Position numbers and translations under genes: made by a program. Under the pieces are notes generated by a model that saw only the letters and a program-made list of their open reading frames with translations, searched no databases and was not told the origin of the DNA. Of a DNA stretch of 64,000 nucleotides, positions 8,637 through 17,290 are shown in pieces. Position 1 is the first letter of the stretch; every line of letters begins with the position of its first letter. This DNA comes from Mycolicibacterium tusciae JS617 (GTDB lineage Bacteria; Actinomycetota; Actinomycetes; Mycobacteriales; Mycobacteriaceae). Location of the stretch: positions 2,542,001 to 2,606,000 of the forward strand of contig NZ_KI912270.1 in NCBI RefSeq assembly GCF_000243415.2, written 5' to 3'.

Positions 8637-9464
8637 ATGGGACGCTACGTCCTCGATCCGGCGAGACCGGTGTTGTTGCGCCCCGACGGCGTCGTCCAGG
8701 TGGGCTGGGACCCGCGACGGGCGGTACTGGTCCGTCCTCCTTCGGGATTGACGCCCAGGGCGCTCGCCGACTTGCTGCGACGCCTTCAATCCGGCGCCAC
8801 CGTGTCCGAACTCCAGACGCTTGCCGGCGAGACCGCCGCGGACGCCATGGCCGACCTGGTGTCATCGCTGATCGACGCCGGTGTGGTGACGAACACGGCG
8901 CGACGGCGTACCCGTGCGGCGTCCATCCGGATCCATGGGCGCGGGCCGCTGTCGGATCTTCTCGCTTCAGCGTTGCGCTGCTCGGGGTCTCACCTCACGC
9001 GTAGCAGCCGCACGCATGCCGGCGCGCCGGCCGACCTGGCGGTATTGACAGATTTCCTGGTGTCCGACCCCCGGGTCGTGCGCGACCTGCACGCCGCCGG
9101 GGTGCCGCACCTTGCGGTGCGGGTGCGCGACGGTGTGGGCCTCGTCGGACCACTGGTCCTTCCCGGGGTGACCAGCTGTCTCGGGTGCGCCGATCTGCAT
9201 CGCAGCGACCGGGATGCCGCCTGGCCTGCGGTCGCGGCGCAGCTGCGCGACACCGTCGGCAACGCTGACCGCGCAACGGTGCTGGCCACCGCGGCGTTGG
9301 CGCTCAACCAGATCGACCGCGTCATATGCGCCGTCCGTCGAGGCCATGACGTCCTCCACACGTCCGAGCCGCCGCCCACGCTGAACACCACGCTGGAGTT
9401 CGATGTCAACGTCGGCTCCATCGCGGCACGACGCTGGTCGAGGCACCCCCGCTGCACCTGCTGA
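8637..9464 (+). CDS. TOMM cyclodehydratase/leader-binding-like protein (orphan)
   Basis: 275 residues, Rv3196-like. The N-terminal part resembles a winged-helix peptide-clamp (RRLQSGATVSELQTLAG). The middle carries PGVTSCLGCADLHRSDRDAAWPAVAAQL, the hallmark found in the E1/ThiF-like partner of cyclodehydratases for thiazole/oxazole-modified peptides; a second Cys pair at the C-terminus (HPRCTC) could complete a zinc site with CLGC. No glycine-rich nucleotide-binding motif is visible, as in degenerate E1-like subunits. No YcaO partner, precursor peptide or transporter is adjacent. Its cellular role is unknown; it lies just before the ABC1 kinase gene and 59 bases after the DUF2342 gene. Confidence 0.75.
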   Translation: MGRYVLDPARPVLLRPDGVVQVGWDPRRAVLVRPPSGLTPRALADLLRRLQSGATVSELQTLAGETAADAMADLVSSLIDAGVVTNTARRRTRAASIRIHGRGPLSDLLASALRCSGSHLTRSSRTHAGAPADLAVLTDFLVSDPRVVRDLHAAGVPHLAVRVRDGVGLVGPLVLPGVTSCLGCADLHRSDRDAAWPAVAAQLRDTVGNADRATVLATAALALNQIDRVICAVRRGHDVLHTSEPPPTLNTTLEFDVNVGSIAARRWSRHPRCTC

Positions 9465-9521
9465 CAACGTTTGTAGGCAAGTCGCTGCGGGGTGTTCCGC
9501 GATGTCGTGGATGATGGTCGT

Positions 9522-10847
9522 GTGAGTGAGATCAAGCGGGGTGGGGCGGCACGGAACGCCAAGTTGGCGGGCCTCGGTGCCGGTATGGCGGGCCGGGCTG
9601 CGCTTGGCTTCGGCAAACGGCTGACCGGTACGTCGAAAGACGAGGTCAACGCCGAGCTGATGGACAAGGCGGCTCAGCAACTGTTCACCGTTCTCGGTGA
9701 GCTCAAGGGTGGCGCCATGAAGGTCGGCCAGGCGCTGTCGGTCATGGAGGCCGCCATCCCCGAGCAGTACGGCAAGCCGTACCGCGAAGCGCTGACCAAG
9801 CTGCAGCGAGAGGCCCCGCCGCTGCCCGCCCCCAAGGTGCACCGGGTGCTCGACGGGCAGCTGGGCACCAAGTGGCGCGAACGGTTCAGGTCCTTCGACG
9901 ACATCGCAGTGGCGTCGGCCAGCATCGGCCAGGTGCACAAGGCAGTGTGGTCCGACGGTCGCGACGTTGCGGTCAAGATCCAATACCCCGGCGCCGACGA
10001 GGCGCTGCGCGCCGACCTCAAAACCATGCAGCGGATGGTCAGCGTGCTGCGCCAACTGTCCCCCGGTGCGGATGTGCAGGGCGTGGTAGACGAGCTGATC
10101 GAGCGCACCGAAATGGAACTCGACTACCGGCTCGAGGCCGACAATCAGCGCGCGTTCGCGAAAGCCTATGAGGGACATCCACGCTTCGTCGTCCCGCACA
10201 TCGTGGCCAGCGCGCCGAAGGTGGTGATTCAGGAATGGATCGAAGGCATCCCGATGTCGGTCATCATCCGCGAGGGCACGCAGGAGCAACGTGACCTGAT
10301 GGGCACCCGTCTGTTCGAGCTCACGTACGACGCGCCCAAGCGTCTGGAGATGATGCACGGCGACGCGCATCCCGGGAACTTCATGCTGCTGCCAGACGAC
10401 AAGATGGGCGTCATCGACTTCGGCGCGGTCGCGCCGATGCCCGGTGGTATCCCCATCGACATCGGGCTGGCGACCCGCTACGCGCTGCAAGACGACTACG
10501 AGAATCTGCAGGCGGCCATGCGGCGCATCGGGTTCATCCAGAAGGGCGAGCAGGTCTCGAACCGGGAGATGGACGAGATGATGAAGCAGTACGTGGAGCC
10601 GCTCGAGGTCGAGGTATTCCACTACACGCGAAAGTGGCTGCAGCGCATCACCGCCGCGAACATGAGACCGGACCGCGCAGCAGGTCAGATCAAGGCGGCG
10701 CGACAGATGGACATTCCGGCCAAGCTGGCGATCCCAATGCGGGTGATCGCGTCCAACGTCGCCATCTCCTGCCAGCTCGATGCGCACATTCCGGCCAGAG
10801 CGCTTGCCACGGAATTGATTCCGGGCTTCGCCGAACAAGCCGCCTGA
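9522..10847 (+). CDS. ABC1/UbiB-family atypical kinase or ATPase
   Basis: 441 residues. The family KxGQ motif is present as GGAMKVGQALSVME near residue 75, followed by the alanine-rich nucleotide loop ASASIGQVHKA, the ion-pair lysine in VAVKIQYP, the catalytic-loop-like HGDAHPGNF and the metal-binding VIDFGAV. These are the features of ABC1/ADCK/UbiB proteins. In M. tuberculosis the orthologue Rv3197 lies beside whiB7 and has been linked to macrolide tolerance; I cite this from memory. GTG 9522 (VSEIKRGGAARNAKL) is chosen as start; GTG 9492 would add ten residues. Confidence 0.85.
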   Translation: MSEIKRGGAARNAKLAGLGAGMAGRAALGFGKRLTGTSKDEVNAELMDKAAQQLFTVLGELKGGAMKVGQALSVMEAAIPEQYGKPYREALTKLQREAPPLPAPKVHRVLDGQLGTKWRERFRSFDDIAVASASIGQVHKAVWSDGRDVAVKIQYPGADEALRADLKTMQRMVSVLRQLSPGADVQGVVDELIERTEMELDYRLEADNQRAFAKAYEGHPRFVVPHIVASAPKVVIQEWIEGIPMSVIIREGTQEQRDLMGTRLFELTYDAPKRLEMMHGDAHPGNFMLLPDDKMGVIDFGAVAPMPGGIPIDIGLATRYALQDDYENLQAAMRRIGFIQKGEQVSNREMDEMMKQYVEPLEVEVFHYTRKWLQRITAANMRPDRAAGQIKAARQMDIPAKLAIPMRVIASNVAISCQLDAHIPARALATELIPGFAEQAA

Positions 10848-10870
10848 TCCGCCGGGAAACCCGGCAGCGC

Positions 10871-11185
10871 TTACGCAGCTGCCGGGCTGTCCTCGGTGTT
10901 CTTGCGCGGGCGACCACGCGGACGCTTACGCGCGATGACGGTGCCGCGGTCGAGAATCTCGCCACCCCAGACGCCCCACGGCTCCCCGCGCTCAAGCGCG
11001 GCGGCCAGGCACTCGCGACGGATCGGGCAATCCGCGCACAGCGCCTTGGCGCGTTCGAGTTCGACGGGAGTCTCGGCGAACCACATATCGGGGTCCTCCA
11101 GGTGACAAGGCACCGCCAGCCTCGTCTTCTGTCGGCATGTCTCCGATAGGGCACTCTTCGCGCGAGCGCTCATCGCGTTTGACAT
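10871..11185 (-). CDS. whiB7: WhiB7 transcriptional activator of intrinsic antibiotic resistance
   Basis: 104 residues from ATG 11185. WhiB iron-sulfur ligands are Cys27, Cys50, Cys53 and Cys59 (CADCPIRREC), followed by the EPWGVWGGE turn that contacts SigA. The C-terminal RPRGRPRK is an AT-hook, which separates WhiB7 from other Wbl proteins. It binds AT-rich DNA next to the -35 of SigA promoters and activates genes for macrolide, tetracycline and aminoglycoside tolerance, including itself. A second in-frame ATG lies at 11173. The long leader upstream contains its own promoter, an upstream ORF and a terminator-like hairpin. It is convergent with the ABC1 kinase gene, separated by 23 bases. 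Confidence 0.95.
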   Translation of the reverse strand: MSNAMSARAKSALSETCRQKTRLAVPCHLEDPDMWFAETPVELERAKALCADCPIRRECLAAALERGEPWGVWGGEILDRGTVIARKRPRGRPRKNTEDSPAAA

Positions 11186-11280
11186 GACTCGTACCTCTTC
11201 TTCCTGGTCGAAGGTTGTCGCATCGGTCTTCTCGATGGATCTGTGACCTGGGAATCGGAGGGCTCCCAATGACTCCCAAT

Positions 11281-11324
11281 AAAAATGGCCACGGATCCGG
11301 TAACTGCGGGTCCGTGGCCTTTTT
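11281..11324 (-). terminator. whiB7 leader attenuator (Rho-independent terminator)
   Basis: On the minus strand GGCCACGGA (11319-11311) pairs with TCCGTGGCC (11295-11287) around a 15-base loop, and A-run/T-run flanks extend the stem; the transcript then reads ATTTTTATT. It lies between the upstream ORF and the whiB7 start, about 100 bases before the latter. In mycobacteria, ribosome stalling by antibiotics is known to release premature termination in this leader. Confidence 0.85.
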
Positions 11325-11343
11325 GGGCGAAATCGTGGCTTAC

Positions 11344-11538
11344 CTAGGTGGTGCCCCGATTCACGAACGTTCCAGTCGCGGTGGCGGTGCGGCGCTTGCG
11401 CTGCGGGGAAATAGCAGCTGCAACTCCCGCGGCGGCGTGCGCCTTGGCGGGATGCGCCGCCGCAGCGGCAGCCGGGACATGGGGGGTCCACGAACCGCCG
11501 GCAATGCGTACGCCGTCAAACGCATTCATGCTCAACAT
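11344..11538 (-). CDS. whiB7 upstream ORF (leader peptide)
   Basis: A 64-codon frame starting MLSMNAFDGVRIAGGSW. AGGAGGG lies about 9 bases before ATG 11538; a second in-frame ATG is at 11529. The middle is Ala/His/Pro-rich and the end is Arg/Thr-rich (PQRKRRTATATG). It starts about 50 bases after the predicted transcription start and ends 20 bases before the attenuator stem. Translation of this ORF is the expected sensor for ribosome-targeting drugs. The length is somewhat greater than a minimal leader peptide. Confidence 0.65.
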   Translation of the reverse strand: MLSMNAFDGVRIAGGSWTPHVPAAAAAAHPAKAHAAAGVAAAISPQRKRRTATATGTFVNRGTT

Positions 11539-11594
11539 GTTCTCGGAACCCTCCTTCCGCACGACAAAGCACACGGCTGGTGTGTGCGATCTTG

Positions 11595-11631
11595 AGGCTA
11601 AGCGTAACAGGCGAAATCGACAACTGATTTT
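11595..11631 (-). promoter_or_regulatory. WhiB7-activated SigA promoter of whiB7
   Basis: On the minus strand an AT-rich block AAAATC (11631-11626) stands three bases before the -35 TTGTCG (11623-11618); after a 17-base spacer the -10 is TAGCCT (11600-11595), fitting TANNNT. This arrangement of AT block, -35 and -10 is the known WhiB7-dependent promoter layout and supports autoactivation. Confidence 0.75.
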
Positions 11632-11656
11632 CTGACCTGCAGGTTTGGCATGATTT

Positions 11657-13798
11657 TTACGAGGTTTGGCGGTGTCCGATGTCGCCTGCCGGGCGGCCCC
11701 GGCCTTTGACCAACGCGATGATGTCGGCGCCGAATTGCTCGAGCTTGCGTGCGCCGATACCGGGAATCGCGACGAGTGCGGCGTCGTCGCCCGGCAACGT
11801 CTCTGCGATTGCGATCAGGGTGTTGTCGGTGAACACCACGTACGCGGGCACGCTCATCTCCTTGCTGGTGCGCAGGCGCCAGTCCTTGAGTTCGGTGAGC
11901 AGGTTCTCGTCGATATCGGATGGGCACCCTTCGCAGCGACGCAACACGATCGCGGCAGGGGCGGTCAGCGCGGCGTTGCACACGCGACAGCGCGGCGTGG
12001 CGCCCTTGGGGCGGCGGGGCCGGCTGGGGCTGTTGTCGCCGGACGCCTGCGGCGCCACGCCGTTGAGAAACCGCGACGGCTTCCGGCTCTGCCGCCCACC
12101 CGGGGCCCGGGCCAGCGCCCAGCTGAGCGCCAGATGCATTCTTGCCCTTGTGATTCCGACGTAAAGCAGGCGGCGTTCCTCTTCGACGGGCTCGCTGTCC
12201 GGACCGTGCGTGAGGGCGTGGGAGATCGGCAGCGTGCCGTCGGCGAGACCGACCAGGAACACCGCATCCCATTCCAATCCCTTGGCGGCATGCAGAGAGG
12301 CGAGCGTGACACCCTGGACGACGGGTGGGTGCCGCGCGTCGGCGCGCTGACGAAGCTCGGCGACTAGGGCAGGCAGGTCAAGCGACGGGCGCTGCGCCAC
12401 TTCCTCTTCGACGAGTTCGGCGAGTGCGGTCAGCGCCTCCCACCGTTCGCGCGCCTTGGTACCCGCGGGCGGCTCGGCGGTCAGGCCCAGAGGCTCCAGC
12501 ACAGCGCGCACGATCTCCGGAAGTGGTCCCTCGATCTCGCGCTCGGCCGCGCGCTGCAACGCCACCAGCGATTGGCGGACCTCCTGGCGGCTGAAGAACC
12601 CCTCGCCGCCACGGACCTGGAAGGGGATGCCCGCCTCGGTGAGCGCCTCCTCGTAGACCTCGGACTGTGCATTGATGCGGTACAGCACCGCGATTTCCGA
12701 GGCTGCGGTGCCCGCCGCGATCAGCCGCTTGATGTTCTTGGCGACGGCGGCGGCCTCGGCGACCTCGTCACGGTGTTCGGTGAAGGTGGGCGTGGGACCG
12801 GGATCACGCTGGCCGACCAGGTGCAGCCTGCTGCCTGCCATCCGACCGCGGGCCGCGGCGATGACGCGGTTGGCCAGCGACACCACCTGCGGGGTGGACC
12901 GGTAGTCGCGCTCCAGGCGGACGACTGCGGCATCCGGGAAGCGCCGCGAGAAGTCCAGAAGGTACTGCGGCGTCGCGCCGGTGAACGAATAGATGGTCTG
13001 GTTGGCGTCGCCGACGACGGTGAGATCGTCGCGGTCACCGAGCCATGCGTCGAGCACGCGCTCCTGCAGCGGTGTGACGTCCTGGTATTCGTCGACCACG
13101 AAGCAGCGGTACCGGTCGCGGAACTCCTGGGCGACGGCCGCATCGTTCTCGATGGCGGCGGCGGTGTGCAACAGCAGATCATCAAAGTCCAGCAGTGTCG
13201 TCCCGTCACGGCGGGCCTTGAGCGCCTCGTATCCCGTGTAGACGGCCGCGACCTTGGCCGCGTCGAACGGGATGTCACGGCTAGCCGCGGCAACGGCGGC
13301 GGGATAGGCCTCCGGACTGATCAAAGATCCCTTGGCCCATTCGATTTCATCCGCGAGGTCACGTACGTCGTCGGTGCTGGCTTGCAGACCGGCTCGGTTG
13401 GCGGACTGTGCGACGACCGCGAACTTGGTGTCGAGAAGTTCCCATCCGGTGTTGCCGACGACCCGCGGCCAGAAGTAGGCCAACTGGCGGCGAGCCGCGG
13501 CGTGAAACGTCATCGCCTGCACTGTCCCGGTGCCCATCCCCCCGGAAGCAGCGTCGAGGGCGCGCAGCCGGGCGCGCATCTCACCGGCGGCCCGAGAAGT
13601 GAACGTCACCGCGAGCACCTGCCCCGGTGCGACGTGCCCGGACGACACGAGGTGCGCGATACGGCGGGTGATGGTGCGCGTCTTACCGGTGCCCGCACCG
13701 GCCAGCACGCACACCGGACCGCGCGCGGCGAGGACGGCCTCACGCTGCTCGTCGTCGAGATCATCGATGATGCTCGAGCACGTGACCTCTGTCGGCAT
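11657..13798 (-). CDS. uvrD2: ATP-dependent DNA helicase UvrD2 with HRDC domain
   Basis: 713 residues from ATG 13798. Superfamily 1A motor: Walker A GAGTGKT near residue 40, [11 protein letters not shown] (motif II), [13 protein letters not shown] (motif III) and [16 protein letters not shown] (motif VI). After the motor a tetracysteine module ([18 protein letters not shown]) precedes an HRDC domain ([25 protein letters not shown]), the combination that defines mycobacterial UvrD2, an essential 3'-5' helicase. The open frame extends upstream to 13864 but related proteins start close to the [10 protein letters not shown] segment. Divergent from mrx1 with an 82-base gap. Confidence 0.94.
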   Translation of the reverse strand: MPTEVTCSSIIDDLDDEQREAVLAARGPVCVLAGAGTGKTRTITRRIAHLVSSGHVAPGQVLAVTFTSRAAGEMRARLRALDAASGGMGTGTVQAMTFHAAARRQLAYFWPRVVGNTGWELLDTKFAVVAQSANRAGLQASTDDVRDLADEIEWAKGSLISPEAYPAAVAAASRDIPFDAAKVAAVYTGYEALKARRDGTTLLDFDDLLLHTAAAIENDAAVAQEFRDRYRCFVVDEYQDVTPLQERVLDAWLGDRDDLTVVGDANQTIYSFTGATPQYLLDFSRRFPDAAVVRLERDYRSTPQVVSLANRVIAAARGRMAGSRLHLVGQRDPGPTPTFTEHRDEVAEAAAVAKNIKRLIAAGTAASEIAVLYRINAQSEVYEEALTEAGIPFQVRGGEGFFSRQEVRQSLVALQRAAEREIEGPLPEIVRAVLEPLGLTAEPPAGTKARERWEALTALAELVEEEVAQRPSLDLPALVAELRQRADARHPPVVQGVTLASLHAAKGLEWDAVFLVGLADGTLPISHALTHGPDSEPVEEERRLLYVGITRARMHLALSWALARAPGGRQSRKPSRFLNGVAPQASGDNSPSRPRRPKGATPRCRVCNAALTAPAAIVLRRCEGCPSDIDENLLTELKDWRLRTSKEMSVPAYVVFTDNTLIAIAETLPGDDAALVAIPGIGARKLEQFGADIIALVKGRGRPAGDIGHRQTS

Positions 13799-13880
13799 GC
13801 GGACCATCTTGTCAGTGCGGGCCGACAAAACCGGGGCACGCCGCGGGCATGTTCGGGTCATCAACTACGTTGACTGCCTT

Positions 13881-14123
13881 ATGAGTGCTGAGTTGACCAT
13901 GTACACCACCTCGTGGTGCGGCTATTGCGCGCGCCTGAAGAAGGTCCTGAAGGCCGAGGGCATCGCGTTCGCCGAGGTCGACATCGAGGCCGATCCCGCC
14001 GCGGCGCAGTTCGTGGCCTCGGCCAACGGTGGCAATCAGACGGTGCCGACGCTGAAGTTTCCCGACGGCAGCACGCTGACCAATCCCAGTGGAGCCGACG
14101 TCAAGAAAAAGCTCGGCCGCTAG
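13881..14123 (+). CDS. mrx1: Mycoredoxin-1, glutaredoxin-like disulfide reductase
   Basis: 80 residues, MSAELTMYTTSWCGYCARLKK. The CGYC active site near residue 14, the cis-Pro in TVPTLKF and the C-terminal GADVKKKL helix are those of mycoredoxins, which reduce mycothiol mixed disulfides. It starts at ATG 13881. The stop overlaps the stop of the convergent phosphodiesterase gene by four bases (CTAG). Confidence 0.92.
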   Translation: MSAELTMYTTSWCGYCARLKKVLKAEGIAFAEVDIEADPAAAQFVASANGGNQTVPTLKFPDGSTLTNPSGADVKKKLGR

Positions 14124-16162
14124 TCCGGGAAGCGGCTGAGCGAGTAGAAGAACGTGTAGAGCCCGTCGGAGAGAGTGTCAGACACCGGTAGCGGCAGGAC
14201 CCGGTCGACGTCGTCGGGCTCGCCCGCCGCCAGCGGGTCGATGACCTCCGCCAGCCATCCGGACGCGGCGGCGTCCTCCTCGATGTAGGACACCAGGATG
14301 CTCGATGCGAACGGGAGGCGTCGCTGGCCCGGCAGCACCGCGGCCAGCCGGCTGCGTAGCTCGTTGGGTAGCACCGTCCAGCGCTCGCCGGTGTCAGCTG
14401 AACCCCACGCGCCGGTGAACAGCGTTGCGCCGTCGACACCGATGTCGAGCTCGATCTCGTCGTCGCCGATGGCGTCCGGTCCGGACTCGTCGTTGACGAA
14501 GAACCCGGTCGCCTTGTCCAGTGCGAGATAGGTCAGCGGCGAATTCCAGAAGCACGTGAAGCCCGCCGCGTCGTAAGAGCCTCGTTTCATAGCGAACAAC
14601 CGCACTTCATCGCCCGCGGCGTTGGCGACGAGGTCAAGGGACGACTGCGCGCCCTCCACAAAACCCAATTTGGTCAGCGCAGTGTCGGTGAGTGTCACCG
14701 ACACGGTTTCACCCGTGCCGTTCCTGAACGTGAATGTCTCATCGTGCGGGGTCCCCGCGAAGGTCGTCGGGAACTTCGCCTTGAACCAGCAGACGTCGTC
14801 CGTTCCGAGCGGTTGTCCCGGTGGGAAGCTCGACCGCACCTCGACGTGGGGTGTCAGCCAGATCGCGCGCTCCGGTGCATCCCCGAGATGCTCGAACACC
14901 GCCACCGTTGCGGGTCCCGGGTCAACAGCGTCCAACTGCAGTGCGATGAAGAACGGCCGCCGGGTGGCGAAGGTGCTGCCTTCGGGATCGAGGGGCGCTT
15001 CGGCCACCCCTTCCTGAGCTCCGGGCGGAGTGTTGGTCACCAACAGCGTGTCCTTCATCGAGATGGGACTGCTCAAGTCGGTTTCCAGGAAAAGCCGCAC
15101 CCGCACGTTGGGCGGCGCGTAGACGGTGAAGGTGCCGGGTCGGTCGACGTAAATCCATTGAAATGCCTCGATGTCGCGGAAGTTGACCTTGATCAGCCGC
15201 ATCGTCGTCGGCTCACCCGCACCCGACACATACGGGTCGATGGTTTTCATTTCGATCGCCTGGGCCGGGCAGCAGTTCGGCGACCACCGCTCGATGACCG
15301 CCTCGAGGGCGAAATGGTCGCTCTGATCGCGCAGCCGCGTGAACATGTGGTGTGGCACCGCGCCCGTCGACGGCACGCCAGCTTGGGTGAAGCAGTGATA
15401 GTCCAGCCGTTTCTGCTTACCGTTCGAAATGTCGATGTTGGTGAATCCCGGATCCACCTCGTCGTCGCTCACCGGCGGATGCATGTACGAGCGCCAGCCG
15501 TCATAGAACGTCTTCTGGAACGGCGAACCCGAGCTCTTGAACGTCTTCGCCCATTCATTGGTCGTGGCACCCGCATCGCCCCGGACGTTGAGATCTCCGA
15601 CCAGGATGACGTTGCGCCATTCGTCGTCATCAGATCCCAGCACCTGCGACAGCGCGGAGTGAATCGCGCCGAATTGTTTTGCGCGGATGTCGCGGTACTG
15701 ACCCTCACTCGTGTACGACGCCTGTAGATGCGTGAACGCAATGGTGGTGGTCTCGTCAGGGCGCGGAACCTGCACAATGCCAACGCCTTTGGCGGCTTTC
15801 GCATCAGTATCGGCGCTGTCGCTGTAGAAGTGTTCGTAGAGCTTTCCGCCGGTGGGCAACGTCTGAAACGGCAACTTGCTGACCAGCATCAGCCCGGAGT
15901 CCTCATCGAGGATTCCGCCGTCATCCATCTTCACGACCATGTTCCCCCAGGCAGCCAGCATGTTCTGCAGCTTGTCGCGACCGTCCTCGCTGAACACCTC
16001 GTTGAAGGCGATGACGTCCGGCTGTTCGGCCGGTGGCAGGTCGAGGATGGCGTTGGCGACCCGTTCGGCGCGTTCCTCCGCGTCGTCGCTCGTACCACCC
16101 GTGAGCGCCGCTACCAGCGGGAGCATCTGCACGTTGAACGTCATGAGTCGCAAAGCGGACAT
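14120..16162 (-). CDS. Endonuclease/exonuclease/phosphatase-fold protein, sphingomyelinase-like, with large C-terminal region
   Basis: 680 residues. The first 300 match the EEP (DNase I-like) fold: MTFNVQMLP (Asn), AFNEVFSED (Glu), FTHLQASY (His), LVGDLNVRGD (Asp/Asn) and QSDHFALEAVI (catalytic Asp-His). The layout is closest to bacterial sphingomyelin or phospholipid phosphodiesterases. The C-terminal 380 residues are beta-rich and Asp-rich and I do not recognise them. No signal peptide or membrane segment is visible, so it appears cytosolic or secreted by an unknown route. RBS AGAAGGG precedes ATG 16162. In the M. tuberculosis order nudC follows mrx1 directly, so this gene looks like an insertion or a lineage-specific gene. 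Confidence 0.75.
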   Translation of the reverse strand: MSALRLMTFNVQMLPLVAALTGGTSDDAEERAERVANAILDLPPAEQPDVIAFNEVFSEDGRDKLQNMLAAWGNMVVKMDDGGILDEDSGLMLVSKLPFQTLPTGGKLYEHFYSDSADTDAKAAKGVGIVQVPRPDETTTIAFTHLQASYTSEGQYRDIRAKQFGAIHSALSQVLGSDDDEWRNVILVGDLNVRGDAGATTNEWAKTFKSSGSPFQKTFYDGWRSYMHPPVSDDEVDPGFTNIDISNGKQKRLDYHCFTQAGVPSTGAVPHHMFTRLRDQSDHFALEAVIERWSPNCCPAQAIEMKTIDPYVSGAGEPTTMRLIKVNFRDIEAFQWIYVDRPGTFTVYAPPNVRVRLFLETDLSSPISMKDTLLVTNTPPGAQEGVAEAPLDPEGSTFATRRPFFIALQLDAVDPGPATVAVFEHLGDAPERAIWLTPHVEVRSSFPPGQPLGTDDVCWFKAKFPTTFAGTPHDETFTFRNGTGETVSVTLTDTALTKLGFVEGAQSSLDLVANAAGDEVRLFAMKRGSYDAAGFTCFWNSPLTYLALDKATGFFVNDESGPDAIGDDEIELDIGVDGATLFTGAWGSADTGERWTVLPNELRSRLAAVLPGQRRLPFASSILVSYIEEDAAASGWLAEVIDPLAAGEPDDVDRVLPLPVSDTLSDGLYTFFYSLSRFPD

Positions 16163-16334
16163 GTGCCCTTCTCCCTTGTTCGAGGAATCGGGATCGTCGT
16201 CGCCGCAGACAATCAGCGCGTCGTGCGTAGCGCGTTACGTCATTTCCCCTCGGGCACCCGAATTCTCTATGCACCACCGTATGCGGGTACGCGCGGCAAG
16301 ATCGTCGCTTCCCGAGATCATTCGGCGTGGGCGG

Positions 16335-17264
16335 CTAATCCAGCGCGGCCCAGGATTCAATGATTTCGCGGGCGATCGAAATCGATCCGGGCAGCAGAAG
16401 CCTCGATGGCGAGTCGCTGCTCCAGTCGCCGTCGGCCAGCGCAGCGCGTACCTCATCTTTGGTGAACCACGCCGCCTCGGCGATCTCGCCGTCGTTGAAC
16501 GAGAACTCCTGTTCGGGGTCACCGATCGCGTGGAACCCGACCATCAGCGACCGCGGAAACGGCCACGGCTGACTGCCCAGGTATTCGACATCGGTGACGT
16601 GCAGCCCGATCTCCTCAGCGATCTCGCGGACGACACACGCTTCGAACGACTCCCCCGCCTCGACGAAACCGGCCAGCAGCGAGAACAGCCGCTGCGGCCA
16701 CACCGTCTGCCGGGCGAGCACTGCACGGTCATGGCCGTCGTGGACGAGGCAGATCACCGCCGGGTCGATGCGGGGGAACTCCTCGTGGCCTGCGGTCGCG
16801 TTGACCCTGGCCCAGCCACCCTTGATCGGCTTGGTCGGCGCACCATCGATCGCACTGAACCGCGCGCTGTCGTGCCAATTCAGCAGCGCCGTGGCGGTCG
16901 CGACCAGCTGGGCGCTGACGTCGTCAAAGATCGGGCCGGCGCGGCGCAGGTCGAGCACCTCGGTCTCGGTGTGCGGATCCTCGGGGCCCTCCAGCGCCGC
17001 GCGGATTCCCCATACGTGTGTGCCGTCGGCCAGCCGTCCGAGGAACACCGCATTCTCCGGAGGCTTGGCACCTAGGGCGGCGGCTTTTCCGAGCACCACG
17101 CTGCCCTCGGAGATCAGCACCTGGTTGCGACGGTCGACGCGCAGCACGCGAGCATCCGCCCAACCGGCCAACGCTGCATCGACATCGGTGCGCAGCGTGT
17201 CGGAGCGGTCGGCGCCGACGCGGGACAGCAGCGGGACGTTGCGGAGCCGGAATCCTCCACTCAT
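16335..17264 (-). CDS. nudC: NADH pyrophosphatase NudC (Nudix hydrolase, possible RNA NAD-decapping)
   Basis: 309 residues from ATG 17264; TTG 17285 would add seven. The Nudix box is intact: GFVEAGESFEACVVREIAEEIGL, near residues 200-222, followed by the NudC-specific SQPWPFPRSLM. The family normally has a four-Cys zinc site before the Nudix domain; here the region (NWHDSARFSAIDGAP..GGWARVNATAGHEEFPRIDP) has no Cys. The enzyme hydrolyses NAD(H) to NMN(H) and AMP. An IS110 element now separates it from the upstream K+ channel gene. Confidence 0.9.
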   Translation of the reverse strand: MSGGFRLRNVPLLSRVGADRSDTLRTDVDAALAGWADARVLRVDRRNQVLISEGSVVLGKAAALGAKPPENAVFLGRLADGTHVWGIRAALEGPEDPHTETEVLDLRRAGPIFDDVSAQLVATATALLNWHDSARFSAIDGAPTKPIKGGWARVNATAGHEEFPRIDPAVICLVHDGHDRAVLARQTVWPQRLFSLLAGFVEAGESFEACVVREIAEEIGLHVTDVEYLGSQPWPFPRSLMVGFHAIGDPEQEFSFNDGEIAEAAWFTKDEVRAALADGDWSSDSPSRLLLPGSISIAREIIESWAALD

Positions 17265-17290
17265 CGCAGTCTGTTCTTCGCGCAAGCGCT

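Noticed and set aside
8967..10838. 623-codon minus-strand frame opposite the TOMM-like and ABC1 kinase genes
   Set aside because: His/Arg/Asp-rich shadow without family motifs; the plus strand has intact kinase motifs.
12572..13873. 433-codon plus-strand frame opposite uvrD2
   Set aside because: No motifs; uvrD2 helicase motifs are all present on the other strand.
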